From Saprospiraceae bacterium (lineage in GTDB: Bacteria; Bacteroidota; Bacteroidia; Chitinophagales; Saprospiraceae), in assembly GCA_026993525.1 (NCBI GenBank), contig JALWSS010000094.1:1-64000 (forward strand): DNA of 64,000 bases, given 5' to 3'. The notes under the pieces are model-generated. The model made no database searches and was not told the origin of the DNA. It worked only from the letters and a program-made list of their open reading frames with translations. Shown here in pieces: positions 61,403-64,000 of the stretch; the stretch's first letter is position 1, and every line of letters starts with the position of its first letter. Made by a program: the position numbers and the translations under genes.

Positions 61403-61653
61403 GTCGGTTGTCGGTTGTCGGTTGTTCCCGAGCTTGCCTCGGGATCGGTTGTCGGTTGTCGGATATTCCCTAGCTTGTCTCGGGATTCAACTCCGGTTAC
61501 TCGGTGGTTAATTGAAGTTTATGATGTTTAGCAGAGCTTGCTACGAGCTACGAGCTACGAGCTACGAGCTACGAGCTACGAGCTACGAGCTACGAGCTAC
61601 GAGCCACCAGCTACAGCCTGCCCCGAGTACTCGGGGAGCCACCAGCTACGAGC
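61403..61653 (+). repeat. Composite modular element, copy 3
   Basis: TCGGTTG heptamers, CCCGAGCTTGCCTCGGG hairpin, heptamers, TTCAACTCCGGTTACTCGGTGG, ATGTTTAGCAGAGC, about eight CTACGAG heptamers, CCCCGAGTACTCGGGG hairpin, ACCAGCTACGAGC. Same order as copies at 30103 and 39091; its left end faces the start of a minus-strand gene, as in the other two. Confidence 0.85.
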
Positions 61654-61750
61654 AAAGCCGGCAAAATGTATGGAAAAGGGGCAGAAAGTGTGAACCGGGC
61701 ATTGAATTGCGTAATTTTGCGCCTTTTCCAGAAAACCCGGCACCGAGCTC

Positions 61751-64000
61751 ATGAACCTGACCAGTTTCCGCCAAAGATTCAGAGAACTTCCCCCACTGGA
61801 GCGGGACATTCTGAAGATCATGGCCATTGCCTGCGAGCCCATGGACACGGGTCTGCTGGTGCGGCTGCTACGTCGCTGCCAGATCTACGGACCACGGGGT
61901 GAGCTCATCACCGGCAAACACCTGGAGGCCCCCCGGCAGGTGCTGGACGACGCCGGTTGGCTGGATTACAGCGCCGGCGAACAATGGGCCCTGAGGTACA
62001 ATTACCTGCACCTGGTATTGCGCATGGCGGTCATTGACCTGTGGTACAAAACCGTGCTGCAAATGCTGCGCTTGGAATTGCCCTTTGTGGCACATCCCGG
62101 GCAAGCACCCCGAAACTTTGGCGTATGCCTCCGGGAACTGAGCGCGGCCCTGTACGCCGGCGACCTGGAACGCATGGACGAGGTCAGCCACGCCGCCCGG
62201 CGCCACTTCCCCACCCAATGGCTCCAGACCGATCTGCTGGCCACCGTTTTCGGGCCTTTTGACCCCGAGTGGCTGGGAACTTTCCACCGCGACATCCAGG
62301 TCTTCATCCTCAATCGCTTCATCGAGGAGGCGGTGGAGCAACTGGAACCCATCGAAGAATACGAAGCCGTTGCGGTAAGTGCAGGCTTTTCTGCCGCTGA
62401 AGATTGCCCGGGACTGGCCACGGCAAAATGCCTTCAAGGAAAGGCGAAAGAAGTGCTGACTGATCTGTACACCCGCCCCCGCAGCAAAGAGCTGGCTTCT
62501 CTGGAAGGAATGGCCAGGTTTTTCAACTGGCAGTTTATCGCTGCACTGTCAGCGTTTACCGAAGGAAACAAATACAGCGGTGTGCTGACCCACGCTGAAT
62601 CCGGTTTCAAGGGCGTGGCACTGCTGCTGACCCTCTTCGGGCAATACGGCGAACAGGCCGCCGGCAAGGTGTTGCCCATGCTGCCCGCCGCACCTGACCC
62701 CGCCTTCGGTAAAATATTCGGCTACCTGAAAGGGGCAGCACTGGTGCAGCAAAACCGCCTGACGGAAGCCGGGCCCCTGCTCAATGCACTGCCCGAAATG
62801 CCGCTCGACTGGTATTTCTTCGGCCTTGCCAATTTCTGGAGCATGGCCAGCCTGGGCGATTTCGAAATTGAGAAGATAAAAACCGTTGGCCGCAAGGCCG
62901 AAAAGAATGGCTACCGATGGGTGAGCCGCCAAATCAAGGACTTGCTGGCCGCCATGCAATCCGACGCCATTGCCGAAACCGGTACCGATACCCCGGGAGG
63001 CGAAGGGAAAAACAAAAAACTGCCCTGGTGGCTGCCCCGGAAACAATACTGGCAACGGGCTTTGGACGCCATCCTGGAAATAACCCCCGAACCGGAAAGG
63101 CCAAAAGCCACCGAAAGGGTAAAACGACTGGCCTGGCAAGTGGATTTTGAAGAACGCATTGTGCAACCGGTGGAGCAGGTGCTCGGTAAAAACGGCTGGT
63201 CGAAAGGCCGGCAGATTTCGTTGAAGCGCCTCAAAACCGGCGAAATAGATAGCCTCACCAAACAAGACCTGGAAATTGCCAAAGCCATCAACGTGGTCGG
63301 CGACAGCGGCATCAATGCCGGATATACGCTCGATTTCAACAAAGTGCTTCCGGCCCTGGCCGGGCATCCGCTGCTTTTTCTTCACAAACAGCCCAATGTG
63401 CCCGTGGAACTGGTGGAGGAGGAATTGCAACTGCGAATCGATGAGTCGGAGCAGGGCTTCGGGATACATTTCTTTCATCCTTTGGAAAATGGCGGGCTGA
63501 CCATCATCCGGGAGACCCCCACCCGGTACCTGCTGCTGAAACCCACACCCGCCCAAAAACGCATTTACCAACTGATGGGAGGCAGGCACTTGGTTTTGCC
63601 CAAAAGCGCAAAAAGCCAGCTCCTCAAAGTGGTGCGCCACGTCAGTCCCATGGTGGTCATCCACACGGATGTGGACGACATAGCCGGCAAGGTGGAAAGC
63701 ATGGAAGGCAATGCCACACCGCACATCCACCTGTTGCCGGCAGGCGATGGATTCAAACTGGAGATCTTCGTAAAACCTTTTACCGAAGGGCCGCCCTATG
63801 CCAAACCCGGCCAGGGGCACACCGTGCTGTTTGCAAAAATCAACGGCCAAACCGTGAAAGCCATCCGAAACCTGGAGGCCGAAGAGGAAAACGCCCGCCT
63901 GGTGGAGCAAACCTGCCCCACCCTTTCTGAATTCCCTTCGGAAAACAGGGAATGGCTCTTCGAAAAACCCGAACTGGCCCTCCAGGCATTGCTGGAACTG
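61751..64000 (+). CDS. Large protein resembling the N-terminal region of Bacteroidota SNF2 helicases, cut by window edge
   Basis: 750 codons without a stop from the ATG at 61751 to the window end. The first about 450 residues are helical and TPR-like. Residues about 450-720 match the region that precedes the ATPase in large Bacteroidota SNF2-family proteins: GYTLDFNKVLPALAGHPLLF, then VPVELVEEELQLRI, ETPTRYLLLKPT, GNATPHIHLLPAGDGFKLEIF and KPGQGHTVLFAKI. The helicase motifs would lie beyond the edge, so the identity rests on this region only. Confidence 0.6.
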   Translation, partial: MNLTSFRQRFRELPPLERDILKIMAIACEPMDTGLLVRLLRRCQIYGPRGELITGKHLEAPRQVLDDAGWLDYSAGEQWALRYNYLHLVLRMAVIDLWYKTVLQMLRLELPFVAHPGQAPRNFGVCLRELSAALYAGDLERMDEVSHAARRHFPTQWLQTDLLATVFGPFDPEWLGTFHRDIQVFILNRFIEEAVEQLEPIEEYEAVAVSAGFSAAEDCPGLATAKCLQGKAKEVLTDLYTRPRSKELASLEGMARFFNWQFIAALSAFTEGNKYSGVLTHAESGFKGVALLLTLFGQYGEQAAGKVLPMLPAAPDPAFGKIFGYLKGAALVQQNRLTEAGPLLNALPEMPLDWYFFGLANFWSMASLGDFEIEKIKTVGRKAEKNGYRWVSRQIKDLLAAMQSDAIAETGTDTPGGEGKNKKLPWWLPRKQYWQRALDAILEITPEPERPKATERVKRLAWQVDFEERIVQPVEQVLGKNGWSKGRQISLKRLKTGEIDSLTKQDLEIAKAINVVGDSGINAGYTLDFNKVLPALAGHPLLFLHKQPNVPVELVEEELQLRIDESEQGFGIHFFHPLENGGLTIIRETPTRYLLLKPTPAQKRIYQLMGGRHLVLPKSAKSQLLKVVRHVSPMVVIHTDVDDIAGKVESMEGNATPHIHLLPAGDGFKLEIFVKPFTEGPPYAKPGQGHTVLFAKINGQTVKAIRNLEAEEENARLVEQTCPTLSEFPSENREWLFEKPELALQALLEL

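Noticed and set aside
62549-63910. 453-aa minus-strand open frame at the right end
   Set aside because: It is antisense to the 750-codon plus-strand frame that carries SNF2-associated sequence patterns.

Overview
The window is chromosomal DNA of a Gram-negative member of the Bacteroidota, most likely a Saprospiria-type bacterium (Haliscomenobacter/Lewinella relatives). The pointers are type IX secretion features (a PorV-like outer-membrane protein, a giant cargo-like protein, a gliding-type C-terminal sorting domain), a TonB-dependent receptor with a carboxypeptidase-like N-terminal domain, LPS genes (kdsB, hldE), TAnnTTTG-type -7 promoter boxes and almost no Shine-Dalgarno sequences. No rRNA, tRNA, CRISPR array, transposase or phage gene was found.

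Layout. 1-6.3 kb: truncated membrane protein, POT peptide transporter, DUF4230 protein, flippase-like protein, ruvC, HIT protein, greA. 6.6-15.5 kb: a minus-strand operon of TonB receptor, 1342-aa secreted protein and PorV-like protein. 16-24 kb: small membrane protein, MBL-fold hydrolase, M14 carboxypeptidase lipoprotein, S9-type hydrolase, pabB-pabC, a lipoprotein. 24.7-31.8 kb: MFS transporter, LysM/RlpA-like protein, kdsB-nudix, cmk, lipoprotein, tsaC, aroE. 32-41 kb: a complete minus-strand tryptophan operon in the order trpL-trpE-trpG-trpD-trpC-trpF-trpB-trpA-DAHP synthase, interrupted by one opposite-strand DUF433 gene. 41-51.4 kb: type IX sorting-domain protein, lipoprotein with a heptanucleotide tract at its 5' end, PH-domain protein, rimK, UMF1-type MFS, secreted protein, panD, flippase-like protein, hldE C-terminal type, Crp/Fnr regulator. 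51.7-60.4 kb: small helical protein, ECF sigma factor plus membrane TPR partner, two tandem paralogous lipoproteins, PKD protein and an exported TPR-CHAT caspase-like protein. 60.6-64 kb: DUF1080 protein and the N-terminal 750 codons of a large protein resembling Bacteroidota SNF2 helicases.

The most informative finds lie between genes. The trp operon has a leader peptide with four consecutive Trp codons, an antiterminator-competent segment at its stop codon and an intrinsic terminator before trpE: a complete attenuator. Many 3' gene ends run into short tandem repeats (units 7, 8 or 9 bp) whose sense strand carries TGA or TAG in every unit and which often supply the gene's own stop codon. A lipoprotein at 43.7 kb has seven perfect 7-bp units between an upstream ATG and its signal peptide, out of frame by exactly one unit, as expected for a phase-variable gene in the OFF state. 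Two interspersed repeat families are visible: a modular element of about 250-300 bp (three copies, one half copy) and an element of about 230 bp (two copies in opposite orientation). Several long palindromes are also present, one of them a perfect 60-bp palindrome.

The metabolic genes form ordinary housekeeping groups (aromatic amino acids, folate precursor, LPS, pantothenate). The least understood gene group is the sigma/TPR/twin-lipoprotein/PKD/CHAT region at 52-60 kb.
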